A stretch of 64,000 nucleotides of DNA from Linum tenue (lineage: Eukaryota > Streptophyta > Magnoliopsida > Malpighiales > Linaceae): NCBI GenBank assembly GCA_946122785.1, contig CAMGYJ010000011.1:53742449-53806448 (forward strand), given 5' to 3'. Positions within the stretch are counted from its first letter, which is position 1. Each line of letters starts with the position of its first letter. This document shows positions 1-11,631 of the stretch, piece after piece. The translations under genes and the position numbers were made by a program. A model generated the notes under the pieces. That model saw only the letters and a program-made list of their open reading frames with translations. It searched no databases and was not told the DNA's origin.

Positions 1-874
1 AGCCGGAATCAAAACAAAGATAGAGCTAACCAGTGATGAACTTCCTTGCAGCTTCGAAGGCGCTATGTTGGTTTGGGCATTTCCATCGCGAAGGATTCAA
101 AACGAGTCCCATTCAATTGAGATTCATTCAAGGGTGTGGTTTGACTGGTGAACTTTCCTACTTAATCTTTTTTATAGAAATAGCACTCGATCAAAGGGGA
201 GCATAAGCAAGTTCAGTGGTTGAAACCTCTGTAATCGATCGATGGGAACCTCGAAGCTGTCTGGGGCAGGAGCAAATACCTTAATGAAAATGAAGAAATT
301 AATATAGGGAATGAAAAAGGAAAAAGTTGAACGGAGAATGAAAGTCATAATTGAGAATATTATAGAAAAGTAAAATTGAAAGTGAAATGGGTGTGATTTG
401 GCCTCCGTATGATTTTTAATTCTTCAACCATTTTTATTTACAATAGTAATTACATATAATGTATGTATGATCACTTCAAAGTTCTAACAATAATAAATAG
501 TTATTTTTATAGTTGTAATTTGTTACATTTAAACTTATCTTTTCGTATCACGTCGTGCTTATTATACTCAATAGTCTCTCAAAAACATTAGGCTCAAAAA
601 GGTCACTGATAAACTGTGTCGTGCTTGTGCCCTAGTTTAGGTCTGGTATGACTCATGAAATATTCATACTCATGTCGAACATGCCCATGTATTTCGTGCT
701 CGTATTCATGCCATTCTAGCACGTGAAGGGCCCGGCCCAATGCCCAACTACACTTGCGACTCGTGTGTCATTTCTCCTTTCAGTTTTGATAACACAAACT
801 TGGAGGACTTAAGAAAAAGGGTAGCGAAATAGGGTTATACCAGGGTGATCAGTCAAACATGGATACGAGGATCA
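1..874. other. intergenic, AT-rich, no gene seen
   Basis: No open frame with gene-like composition and no recognisable repeat. The sequence is AT-rich with short homopolymer runs. It ends at the target-site duplication of the Mutator-type element starting at 884. Confidence 0.6.
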
Positions 875-883
875 AGGAGGACT

Positions 884-2019
884 GGGACGAGATACGGTGA
901 CAGATTCACAACTCACTTCATAGCCCTTGGATACGCTCTCTCTCCTGTCTCTTTTTTTTTTTTTTAAATTAACGGTTAAGATTAAAGGAAGGATATTTTT
1001 GGAAGGGTAAAAATTTACCACACCCAATCATTCACCCTACCATATAAAAAGAACAAAAACCCTAACTCCTCCATCCTCCCTCTCTCTCTCCTCCCTCTCT
1101 CCCGTAGACATCACTGTCTCTCCTCCCCCTCTCTCCGCCGCCACAGCCCTCCCACCACCGCAGCTCCCTCTTCCTCTCCCATGCCCACCGCCACCCCTGA
1201 CCTCCGCCGCGCCGGCTGTCCTCACCGCCCTGCCGCGCCGCTGACCTCCCCCTCTCTCCGCCCTGCCGCGCCTACCGTCGTGCCACGCTGACCCCGCCAC
1301 CATTTTTATGCCGCCACCGCGAGGTCAAGACTCTTCCCTGCCTCCCTCTTTCCTCATCCCTATTTTTTTCCAGATCTGATAGTCTCTACTGGTATCAATA
1401 CCACTGGTAGCGCTATTGGTACGCTACCACTACTCACTGGTACCAATACAAGTGGCTCCCCTATCATCTGGTACCACTATCATCTATTTTTTTTTTTTTG
1501 TTATTCTCTACTGGTACCGCTACCAATGCTAGTGGTAGCGCTACCAGTGCTAGTAGCGTTGTGTTATTCTCTACTGGTAGCGTTGTACTAGTAGCGTACC
1601 ACTAGTACTGGTACATTTTTTACTCGTACCGCTAGTACTAGTACATTTTTTAGCGTACTGGTAGCGTACCACTAGCACTGGTATATTAATTACCAGTAGA
1701 CTAATAGATTGGTAAACTTTTTAGCGCATTGGTACATTTTTTCAGGTTGTCGGAGGGAGTGTCGGAGAGAATTCGCCGGAGAAATAGTTTGTCGGTCGAT
1801 GCGGAGTGGTCGCTGGAGAAAGGAAGAGAGAGAGAGATAGATAGAGATATTAATGTATAGAATTTAAATTTTAAAAAAAAATTGTATTTAATATGGATTT
1901 TTAATTCCCAATATAATTAATACAAAGAGGTAATTAATATATTCCTTTTTTTCATACCCAAAATACCCTTGGTTGTGAATCTGACAACCCCCTTAGGGGT
2001 TGTCACCGTATCCCGTCCC
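884..2019. mobile_element. non-autonomous Mutator-like element (MULE), 1136 bp
   Basis: The two ends are inverted repeats. The left end reads GGGACGAGATACGGTGACA followed by GATTCACAAC. The reverse complement of the right end reads GGGACGGGATACGGTGACA, then about 19 extra bases that are themselves nearly palindromic (ACCCCTAAGGGGGTTGTCA), then GATTCACAACC. A perfect 9-bp direct repeat AGGAGGACT flanks it (875-883 and 2020-2028), the size expected for Mutator insertions. Inside are a GC-rich CT/CCG tract (about 1075-1340), possibly captured host sequence, and a tract (about 1380-1740) made almost only of CTGGTACC/CTACCAGT-like short palindromes. No transposase frame is present. The superfamily call rests on the 9-bp duplication and long inverted ends. 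Confidence 0.75.
1380..1740. repeat. tract of short palindromic ACTGGTAC/GGTAGCGCTACC motifs
   Basis: About 360 bp inside the small MULE consist of many imperfect copies of ACTGGTACCA, ACTGGTAGCG and their complements in both orientations, with self-complementary units such as ACTGGTAGCGCTATTGGTA. Spacing is irregular, so this is neither a satellite nor a CRISPR. Similar, differently spelled palindrome tracts occur in the large MULE at 27892-37252. Confidence 0.7.
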
Positions 2020-2679
2020 AGGAGGACTACATCATGATTGTCCACACCACATTCCTGGTCTTTTTCAATTTGCAATGAAATGATTAAAACAACATATATA
2101 TTGGGTAATTAATATCAACGGTCACAAAACAGTTACAAATTTCTTGTTTTGCACGATTCAGTAACACAACTTTGAATTTGTACAAAACAGTCATATCCAT
2201 CCATCTCTATCCAAAAACTTAACAGATAGCTAATGATGGCTGATATGGCTTCCAACTAAGTTTGCAAAGGCCAAAAAGTCGTAGAATGCACAAAGGAAAA
2301 GAAAAATGGCCATGATGCTGAACGAGAGTCTTGTAAGCACCACACAGTTCGTCGATACCAATTTCTACTCGTGAATCTCTCAAGTTGAATGTAAAGCGCT
2401 TGTTCGTGCTATCACTAAGTTTGAAGGAGAGCAGAACTTGCTCATTGAGCTTCATCAACCAATGGCATGCCACCAATGCTTCACACAGGGAATTCGGGTG
2501 CTTCGTACTTCAACTCAGACCTCTTTTTCAATATCTTACACGAAGCAACTGTATATCGACTAACTTCGAGTTCACTATGCTTCCACCGCCACTCAGCTGA
2601 CTTGTCTTTACCATAGCTTATACAGCAAGTTACCTCTTGCAAATACATTCACTTAGTTCAGACCATAATACTCTGAAGC

Positions 2680-3114
2680 AAGGTTGTCAACTCGCGGGTT
2701 GACCCGGACCCGGTCGAACTAGTGAGTCAAGGGTTAATGGATCACCCGTTTTAGCCCGGAAATATAGAAAGAGTCATTATATTGTACTTATCTTGATAAA
2801 TTATATCAAATCTCATCTAACATATGAGTAATAACATATAACATTACACCAAAGTAACATGTCGTACTTAGATCCAGCATATAGTGAAAATTCAGACACA
2901 CTTATATAACATCAATATTCAAATGTTCAACTAAGAATTTCAAAGATTGAGTTTGGTGAAAAGAAAATTCGGAAAATAGACACATTTCGCAAACCAAGGG
3001 AAAAAAAATGACACAATTTGACCTCCAACTCGATACCTTGTAGCGATCGACCCGACTGATGCGTGCGACCCGTTTTTCTCACCGGGTCAGGGTCAAAGTG
3101 GGTCAACCCGCGGG
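2680..3114. repeat. MITE-like inverted-repeat element
   Basis: The left end (from 2680) reads AAGGTTGTCAACTCGCGGG then TTGACCCGGACCCGG. The right end (about 3082-3114) carries the inverted form, CCGGGTCAGGGTC then GTGGGTCAACCCGCGGG. The outermost AAGGTTGTCAA of the right end is displaced into the loop of the adjacent hairpin at 3115-3180, so the right terminus looks rearranged. The family is not identified and no clean target duplication was found. Confidence 0.45.
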
Positions 3115-3180
3115 AGCTAATAGAAGTTCAGACTTCAGAGCAAGGTTGTCAACCCGCTGAAGTCTGAACTTCTATTAGCT
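3115..3180. repeat. perfect 24-bp inverted repeat with 18-bp loop
   Basis: The arms at 3115-3138 and 3157-3180 are perfect reverse complements (AGCTAATAGAAGTTCAGACT onward, and its complement ending in ATTAGCT). The loop 3139-3156 is AGCAAGGTTGTCAACCCG, which repeats the terminal sequence of the element at 2680. The structure looks like a snap-back duplication formed when the element end was copied or repaired. Confidence 0.9.
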
Positions 3181-4273
3181 CCTCTTACTCTTTTGCAAAT
3201 CATCCTAACATTACAATTAGAAAGAGACTAGAAGAGACTCATTGCCTGAAGTAGAGAAAGAGTACGAAAAATTAAGACAGTAAAACAGGATATTTCACAA
3301 AGGTCATGATTATGTTCTTTTATGGCTACTCCTAAGCGTTCCCTGATACACCATAACATGATTTAAAATGGAGTAGGAAATACTAGGATGCAGGCATGAC
3401 TACTCAGTTGCCTAACATGCAGAGCCAATCCAAATTCAACAGAGAAATAAATCAAGAACACCATTGCCGGACTCGTAAGATTATCTATTACCTCACACTG
3501 CAATGCCTGGCAAGCGATCACGAACGAGAGACAGTCAAACTTCCTTCTTTATTGCTACCTGCATCACCCTTAAAGATTAACAATAAATATCACTAGATGG
3601 GACTTTCAACAAACTCCTGCATCTCCAACAGCTAAACATTAGAGATGACGACAATTATACCATTCCACATCTCTTCCTTTGATCCAATCACCCCTTGGGA
3701 GACAAAACGGTTCCTGTGAGTATAGACAATTGTTGCTAATGTAAATTTTCATCTCTCCCTTCTCTTTTCTTGTAATTATTTTGCCCCCCAAAGGCGGAGG
3801 TACTTTACAATCATTTCCCATCAACCGAATGCCTGGCCCATTCACCCTTACAATCCAATAAAAGAACCCTAGGATTACAGGGCATCAGGCAGGTAGTATA
3901 CAAATTCAAAAAAGACCCAGCATCCCAACAATGCAGTCATTCCCAACTACTTCAAATCTCGAAATGCCACGTACATCCTTCAGTTTGATTAAATGAGGAA
4001 CAACATGCCCAGATGCTTTGCCTGAAGAGCCCCTTCTAGCTTTTCGAAGAGCAATTGACTACAGAACCGGAAAATAGACAAAAACAGAATGTTTGTTATG
4101 TTGCAGTCCAGCAGCTCAAAGATGTCGGACATACCCCCCTCGACCGGTGTCAGTAACAAAAGAATTCTGTAATATAAAGTCATGGTAAAGGATCCCATTT
4201 TACTGTTCTCCCAAAAGCTGATACAAGTTAACTGAAACTCCCCCACAAACTCCTCCACTGGTCAACCATTGTA

Positions 4274-7200
4274 TCAATGAGCTGAATCTTGGTCATCACT
4301 GCTCAACTCAACTATATGTACTTTCTTACTATCATCTGCCACAGTAAATGCATCAGATGGCTTAGCTGTGACAAAATCCTTGTCACATAATACTGCAGGG
4401 TTGGACTCATTGCTGATAGCCTCAATAGCAGAACTGGAATCATTAGCAGCAGGGTAGTGTACAGAATCAGTTATTAAGCCAGCACCAACTTCAATTACTG
4501 CAGTTTCTTTAGCACCATCATCCAACTTAAGTGCTTCTGCAAAAGTGTCTGATATCTTACTTAGAGTCTCATAACCAAGTAGACCTGTAGAATCCACAGT
4601 TGGAATTGTTTGTTGCTTGCTCCTCCTTTCCTTCAAAGTTCTCTCTCGTTGATCATAAAATTCGAAATCATCTAGGATGCATGTATGTGAATCATGACCC
4701 TTGAATATATTCAACATCTCAACACCATGTTCTAGTTTCACCTGCATTATATTCAACATAATAGCAACCAGGTGAGGTATTTTTCAGTGAATACCGCATA
4801 AGTTATAGGTTGTGACAAAGGATCAAAGGGAATAAGAAACAACAGTAACAAAGATGATTCTGTGTTAATGATATCAAGTCACCAACACCCCATAACCAGG
4901 TGCTATAGGTCATGAAAGAAAATTATGTGTGACATGCAAGTAAAAGACAAGTCATACATGGCATAACTCATACAGTACTCACGTTTTACCACATCATTCT
5001 AAGAATACCAGGACTTAAATAAAAACCCTAAATATCTAACAGCAGATACAGAGATGGTTGAAAAGTTAATACACCTGACTTAAAGTGACATTTAAACTTC
5101 AATGCTCGTGTAAAATAACTCTCATGCCAACATTAAAGTCTAAAGAGACATGGTAGGAATAAGTCATCAAATACAAGCCTAGACATTGTGTACCCATTGG
5201 AGACCATATACTTCAATCCCCAGCTGAATATTGAAGGACTAAAAGAGTTCTGAAACCATGGGGAATAATAGAATACAGGGGCGCATCGAAGGTCCACTAA
5301 ACAACCAAAAATAAAACCACAGCACCTTTGAACCATCAGTGTAATTTGAAGTACAGTACATGGTCAATTAATACAAGTATAAAGGACCACAAAGATCATT
5401 CCTGGGTAGCAATGACTTTATTTGTGCTTTCATTTTCTTGTGATTTATGCCAATTACTTATACTCAGGCATTGTGTACGTAACCAAGAAGTATCAAGGGG
5501 CAACAGAATCAAGGGTCTAGGTAATGACCAAAACTTCAGCCAAAGAATAATAGAAGTAAGCAAATTAAAATACCTCCTGACAATCACGACTGTGAGTAAC
5601 AGGTTTGTTGTCATTATTTTCAAGGAGTATATGACGAAACCGACTGTTGGGAACATCTTTAACAATATGCCAGCGGACTGGAAACTGGCCATTCCACCTA
5701 TCTTGCTGCCAGTAATCAGCATCTTTGCTAAAATCCACAGGGCCAAGCATTTCAGCTACCCCACAGAACTGTCCACTGGCATTGACCTGCATGATAACAA
5801 CAGACAAAATCAAGACTGCGTATTATGAATCATGATAGAATAATGGGCAAATCATTTTATTATAAGTTCAGCACATACTGTCAAGATCAGCTTAAATAAT
5901 TATTCCATAATAAAGGAACAACCTGACTATCATCTGATTACATATAAGAGCATGAGTCATAGAGCTCCAAGGTGAATACAATACATTTCAGGTTTCAATT
6001 GGAAAGTTCATGATCAAAAACCCGAATGTGGAAGAACGGAGAGTAAAAGGACTAGAAGCATATCCATGTTGACATTCTCCAAACATTATCACTTACATAA
6101 TGCAACTTCGCTGATAATAAACTTACACTGATTCAACTATCCAATTAAAAGAAAAACTTAAGCTGAATAGCTGATACAGAAAGCGCATAAAAAAGCCCTC
6201 AAGCAACGTACCGAAAACAAGAGGAAGACTGGACATTTAGCATCTATCTCCTTTGCCTGGCTATAAGCAGCATCCAACTTTTTGTTACCATGAGGAGTGC
6301 TAGCCCACACCCCATATTTGATACTTTTATGCACGTTATCTTCACTGAAAGACTTTATTATGAAAAACTTTGCAGTATCATAATCAGTTGCAAAATCTGG
6401 ACGGTTGTATAAGCTAGGTGTAGCTTCAGACCCCAATGATTCATCTATCCCATTACCAGAATAAGCTTGTTCGGCGGCACTCTTACTTCGAAACTTTGAA
6501 GCCCGAGGCCCTCGATTACGGTCAAATCCAAAGGAGTCATTTGTAAAATAAAGTGATTCCTGTTCTCTTCTCCTACCCTTGTCAAGACCGAACCGTGTCC
6601 TATCTCCAGCATAAGAAACAGAATTGCCACCAAAGTTAGAGGACTGATATGATCCCCCACGCTGATATCTTCCCATAGAGGAAGTTGAAGTTGATCCATA
6701 TCCATGCACTGGACTTTGTTGTGAAACCTGTAAAATGTACAAAAGGGACAAAAACATCATTTCCTTGAAGTAATGGACGTCAAGATTCAACAACTAGAAG
6801 AATAGACTCAAACCTCTGACCAAGAAACTAGTACATTTCAAAGAAGTAAACTATTCCATGAAAGTAGCAGTAACATCAGAAAATTTTCAAAGGTACAATT
6901 AGGATTCTATTTTCCAGATTGAATCCAGAATTGTTGATATTTCAGTGATGAACCCGACAGATCTGGCTTCTTATGACCGTGAATTATTACAGCATGGCAA
7001 TTAACATTACAGGCTCCATATCCACCACTGGGATTTTCTCAAAAACTCATCTGAAGAAATTAGGATCTTCATGTCACACCCCCAATACATCAGTTTGTAT
7101 CCCTAACTTGAGCTATTCAATGAAACCAACCAACTCTATAGCCTGAATCCAACAGAACCGGATAACTATTGCAGTAAATTATTAGTTTATTACAGCACTA

Positions 7201-9556
7201 CGACTGACACTACAACCTCCGTATCCACCACCGCAATTTTCTCAACCACTCATCTTAATTCTGAAGGCATTAGGACATCTTCAGCAAAACCCCCAATACA
7301 TCCGTTCGTATTCCCAGATTGAGGTATTCAAGGAAATCAACCAACCCTGTAGCCTAACAACACGAGATTTATTCACCTCATGTAGGCAAGTGTGGATGGC
7401 AAATACACTCAAGAGAAACACATTTTCATATGGGCAGCATTTTAAAGTGCTAGGAGTTCATTGTCGGCAAATATTAAAAGATTATACTTGATTATTAACG
7501 CACCAAAAATAAATAAAGTGGTTGCTAGTTCTAAGCTATATAAATGCAGAAAGCAGTAAAGCTAACGAGAAAGCCCAATAATAAAGTTTCATTACAGAGA
7601 ATGCAAGACTTTCACAGAGGGCTAATGATGAGAGATACAACAAACCTGTCCAACATGGTGTTCATATGAACCCAATATACCCATAGGTTGATGATAAGCA
7701 GCAGGAGATGCTAACGGACTGGAACCAGGTGCACCAGACATGTTCCCTCCGCCGAAAGACCCATAATGTACAAAGTAACCTGAGCCAGGCCCGAACGGGT
7801 AGCTTTCATTATTATTATCTGATGCCATAAGCTCCGACGGCGAAACATGAACAGATGAAGGAAAATTTGGATTATGTTGTGGATAGAAAGATGGTGAGAA
7901 TGGGATCTGCTGAGGAGAGTATAACTGCCCATCAAGCATTATAGAAGGCATGGGTGTGGCAACAGGAGAGTATTGCCCATATGCCATATCAGGATTGAAG
8001 CCATACCCAGAAGGGAATACAAGAGATGAATTATCATTATAGATCACCTGAACCAAAGTAAACACAAAGGGGGCAAAAGGTCACTATGAGCTTGATGTAG
8101 ATCCAGTTATGATACTGCAGAAACTACAATAAGAAAATATCCTCACAGGAGACATATGTAAGCCCTCGGCAGCACTAGGATATTGAGCGTATCCATCCCA
8201 TGTACCTGTGCCATAGCCATAACCTAAATCCAGAACAAAGTAACAGTATGTGATGTCAAAGTGTTGAACTCCAACTAACATTACCACTTTGCGGTTGCCT
8301 CAATAAAATGATCATAGCAGGAAAAGTCAAATTTGGCATGCATAAAAGTTAAATCAAATTTCTCACAACTGCATAGTTACAGGGGGTACTTGGATCAATA
8401 AACGACTGAAGGGGGATAGATTGGGATATATACAAAGAGAAAGTTCCATTTTGCAACTCAATACAAAACGAAATAGAAAAAAAAGGGGAGAGGGGGGGGG
8501 GGGGGGGGGGGAGTCATCAAGAACTGAAAACAAAGGGTCAATATACTCACTTCCATATGAGAAGTTTTGTTCATGCTGAGTATAAACATCATGTGGAGGT
8601 ATAATGCGAAGGCCTTCACTTGCATCTGTAGTATGTGGTCGCTCAATGGCAGATCTTGCAGGCCCGATGACAGATACATCAGAGGGGGGATTGCAGGCAA
8701 CAATCCTTTCATCTTTAGGAGATAGTGGCTGTGAATAGATCAAGAAGCCATGTGAGGAATCAAACACAAATTCTGCATTGCATTAAGGCATAAAACAAAG
8801 TAAGTTTTTGAAAGAATTCACCAGATATACCTGACCACCCAAGCTGTCCCCCTCTGGCGTCTCACTAGCATCCAGGACTGCCAAGCAACAGACATAAGCA
8901 CAAATCAGGGTCAATCTATCATTTACCATTGTGTTCAGATGAAAGAATTCACAGTAAGCTGACAGCAGAATGTAGGAGTTCGAGCTCAGACAGAAGTGTA
9001 AGGTTGGTACTGAGGCAATAAGACAACAACTGACACGGCCCAAATTCATGACAGAGAGAGTCCCTAAGAATATCTAAACCATTCCCCGTCAACGAGAGGG
9101 GACATGACCATAACAAGGAAAAAGTAACACGGCTATGCTACCAGTCAGCTCATTTCATAGATAAGTGATCAAAGATTCACTAACTGATAATGGACCAAAA
9201 TATTGAGACATTCAACACAAATGAAGTAAGACCCCAGGATCGGAGTCAGTAAAGAAACAAAGCAGATTCCAGCCAAATCAGAGAGTGGGGAATCTACATA
9301 CTACATTACTACCCATCAAGTTGAAGAGGAACCAGAAAGGGTACAACCCAAGACAGAGGACATGAGAACTTCCGCAGACCCAAGAGAAGGCCGAGAAATG
9401 GCTAATCTCGTGCTACGGGGACGAAACGAATCGACACAGACGAAAGAAGCAACAGCGAAACAGGGAAAGCAAACAATTGGAAGGGAAAAGATGACAAACG
9501 GGAAAGGTACCAGTTGGGATCACCCGATCTTGATCCTCCTGGGGAGCAGGATCCAT
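4274..9556 (-). CDS. YTH-domain m6A RNA reader (ECT/YTHDF type)
   Basis: Predicted 648-aa protein from eight exons, in transcript order 9511-9556, 8831-8877, 8551-8728, 8147-8223, 7646-8047, 6212-6727, 5574-5786, 4274-4741. All introns have GT-AG borders and phases agree. It begins [15 protein letters not shown]; the middle is low complexity, rich in Y/G/P/S, as in plant ECT proteins. The YTH domain spans roughly residues 390-530 across exons 6-8: [50 protein letters not shown] and FDDF-like [10 protein letters not shown]. The three aromatic-cage tryptophans are present ([15 protein letters not shown]). Known role of the family: cytoplasmic binding of N6-methyladenosine in mRNA, affecting leaf and organ growth. 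Which ECT paralogue this is cannot be settled. Exon 1 is the least certain. Confidence 0.93.
8490..8511. repeat. homopolymer G run in intron 3 of the YTH gene
   Basis: An uninterrupted run of about 20 G residues on the plus strand (C on the sense strand of the gene), preceded by another G-rich stretch. Runs this long are rare in plant introns and prone to sequencing-length error. Confidence 0.8.
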
Positions 9557-9700
9557 GATTCCGAAATCTGAGATCTGAAGAGTCTTTTTCTGCTTTTTCT
9601 TCTCAATCGACGACAGTCAACAAGGAACTCCCAAAAAAATTCAGAAAAAAGGGGGGAAATGGAAAAGGAAAAACCCTAACCCTAATTGAGAACCTTCATT
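9557..9700 (-). promoter_or_regulatory. 5' leader/promoter-proximal region of the YTH gene with telo-box
   Basis: Upstream of the ATG at 9556 the plus strand carries AAACCCTAACCCTAAT near 9672-9687, a doubled telo-box (AAACCCTA). This element is frequent close to the transcription start of broadly expressed plant genes, especially those linked to translation. The transcription start was not determined. Confidence 0.4.
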
Positions 9701-9869
9701 TGGGATGGTGGATCGAGAGAGAAAACATGGAGTTTGACTTTGAGAGGGAAAATCAAAAAAGACAAGACGCAGAAACGAGATCTTTTGGGTTTTGCGACAT
9801 TTGAACCAATACAGAAGGGGTTTAGAATCTTATGCAAAAAGCACACAAAACTAGCAACTATAAAATAAT

Positions 9870-11630
9870 AAACCTGTTTTTATTTGAGCATTCTACAAAA
9901 ATAACCACTACAATAAAACTATTTACATATTTAGTCCCTTTTCAATCTTATTTCCAAATCTAGCCACTAATACTCATTTTTTACTCACAATTTTTTCTCA
10001 ATCGAGCCACTTCTATACTACTCATATTTTTTATTTACATTTTGGTCCTTGAAAGTTTTATAATTACCAACTTTTATCAAAAGACATCATGGTATCCAAA
10101 TATGAGTCGTCCAACTCAAATTTGACTGATCTTGCCACCTTCGTGCTAAGTTTCAAGCCTTGTTTGAAAGGTTTGACGAAATGCCCCATAAATGACTGGA
10201 TTTGATCGACAAAAGGTAGGAGGCGAAGTTCTAAACCTCCTGAATGAACAACTAGATGCAATTGAAAATGAAAGAAAAATTAACAAAAGAGTTATGAATA
10301 TGATGTTCTAAAACATCGACTAAACAAAATGGTTCCATATATGTTGGACCCGACTAATAGAATGGCTAATGCTAATACTATCCACTCGTAAATCTATATG
10401 GGTTTAATGGAAGAAGCTTCGATTGAAGTAGATGGACGAAGGTTTAATGAACTTGTTACCGTTGAGGCATGAGTTTAAACCAAATTATCCTCATAAGACT
10501 AAGCAAGATTTCCTTCCAAGAGATAATCCTTTAAGACCGGTCATTAATTCAAGTGATTTTCTCTATTAATTGTTGAAAGCATGTACCGAAAAGGATATAT
10601 GAGTGGATTACAGTGCTTAGGATAACGGTTAAAGCGTGCAAGTTTACGCCTAATCAAACCTTTGAGTTTTGTAAAACTACCATGGTAGGGAATGCCCAAA
10701 ATTTTGGAATGTATAGGCATCCGATACGGTAATTAACAATGAAATTTCTAAAAAGGTTTTAGGTGTTTTGGCAACAGTAGTTGATGCCCAGAAAATAGAG
10801 TTTTGTGGATTTAAATTATCAACTGAAACTTTAAAAAATGATCAATCAGTTTGGCCCTCGTGAAACTGCAAACTTGTTATATGTGTTATTTGAGAACTGT
10901 GTTGTGAATTTCAAAAGTATTATTACAATCTAAACTTAGTATCTCACGAATAAATGAATGCGTTGTTCTCTGTTGAGCTACCAAATCTCTTTGCTGAGCT
11001 AATGAAGCAACATTTTTCAATCCCTTTAATCATGGAATCGAATTGTTAGAGACTCAGAGTAATTTTCAAATTGCAGCAAGAGGAAGCGATCAATCTAGAA
11101 ATCAGGGCTCTTTGTGGAGAAGTGAAGGAGCTAGTGAGTGAAGGAGAGGTGGAGATACGTTTTTTTGGGAAGAAGGGGTAATGAGGCAGAGCATCAGATG
11201 GCCCGGGTTCAAAGTAGATGGGACGAAACCGAATTGTGGGTTGTTTGCCAGTGGGATGGGCAGAAAGGGGTGGCTCATTAGTTACGTAATTATCGATTCC
11301 TGACTATACTGAGTGGTCTTTGGGTCTGCAGCGGGTTGTTTGCCAGTGGGGTGGGCAGAAAGGGGTGGCTGCTTAGTTGGAGAAGTTGATCTGGGTGGTA
11401 GTGGTGAGTAGTGTGTGTGGGGAAAGAAAAGTGTTCTCGGGTTTATGGTGATCGAAGAGTCTGCTCTCCCCTCTAGTTGGTGGCTTGTATCAAGTCTGAG
11501 ACTACTTGTTTAGCTTCCAAAAATTTAGAGTTGAGTATAGCAATATAACATTTTTATAGTTAGACAGTTTTGTTCGAATTCAGTTGATGAGTTGTAAAAA
11601 GTACACTTGAGAGGCCCTTAGTTACAAGGT
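9870..11630. other. intergenic, no gene seen; one 38-bp direct repeat
   Basis: No coding frame of credible composition. A 38-bp segment beginning GGGTTGTTTGCCAGTGGG occurs at 11238-11275 and again at 11333-11370 with one mismatch (95-bp period). The 10060-10950 part has fragmented frames that match nothing I recognise, perhaps old transposon debris. Confidence 0.5.
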
Positions 11631-11631
11631 A

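Larger units (their letters stand above)
2029..4273. other. intergenic plus 3' untranslated region of the m6A reader gene
   Basis: No supported coding region. The part next to 4273 is expected to be the 3' UTR of the minus-strand ECT gene. The stretch 2680-3180 holds an inverted-repeat element and a hairpin, described separately. Confidence 0.5.

Noticed and set aside
1037..1303. 88-codon Gly/Arg-rich frame on minus as a gene
   Set aside because: Low-complexity GC-rich tract inside a non-autonomous transposon, with no domain and no start context.
1380..1740. CRISPR-like or satellite array
   Set aside because: Motifs are palindromic, irregular in spacing and not separated by unique spacers; plant nuclear DNA.
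5328..5828. 166-codon plus-strand frame
   Set aside because: It is antisense to the YTH-domain exon and its introns; no similarity of its own.
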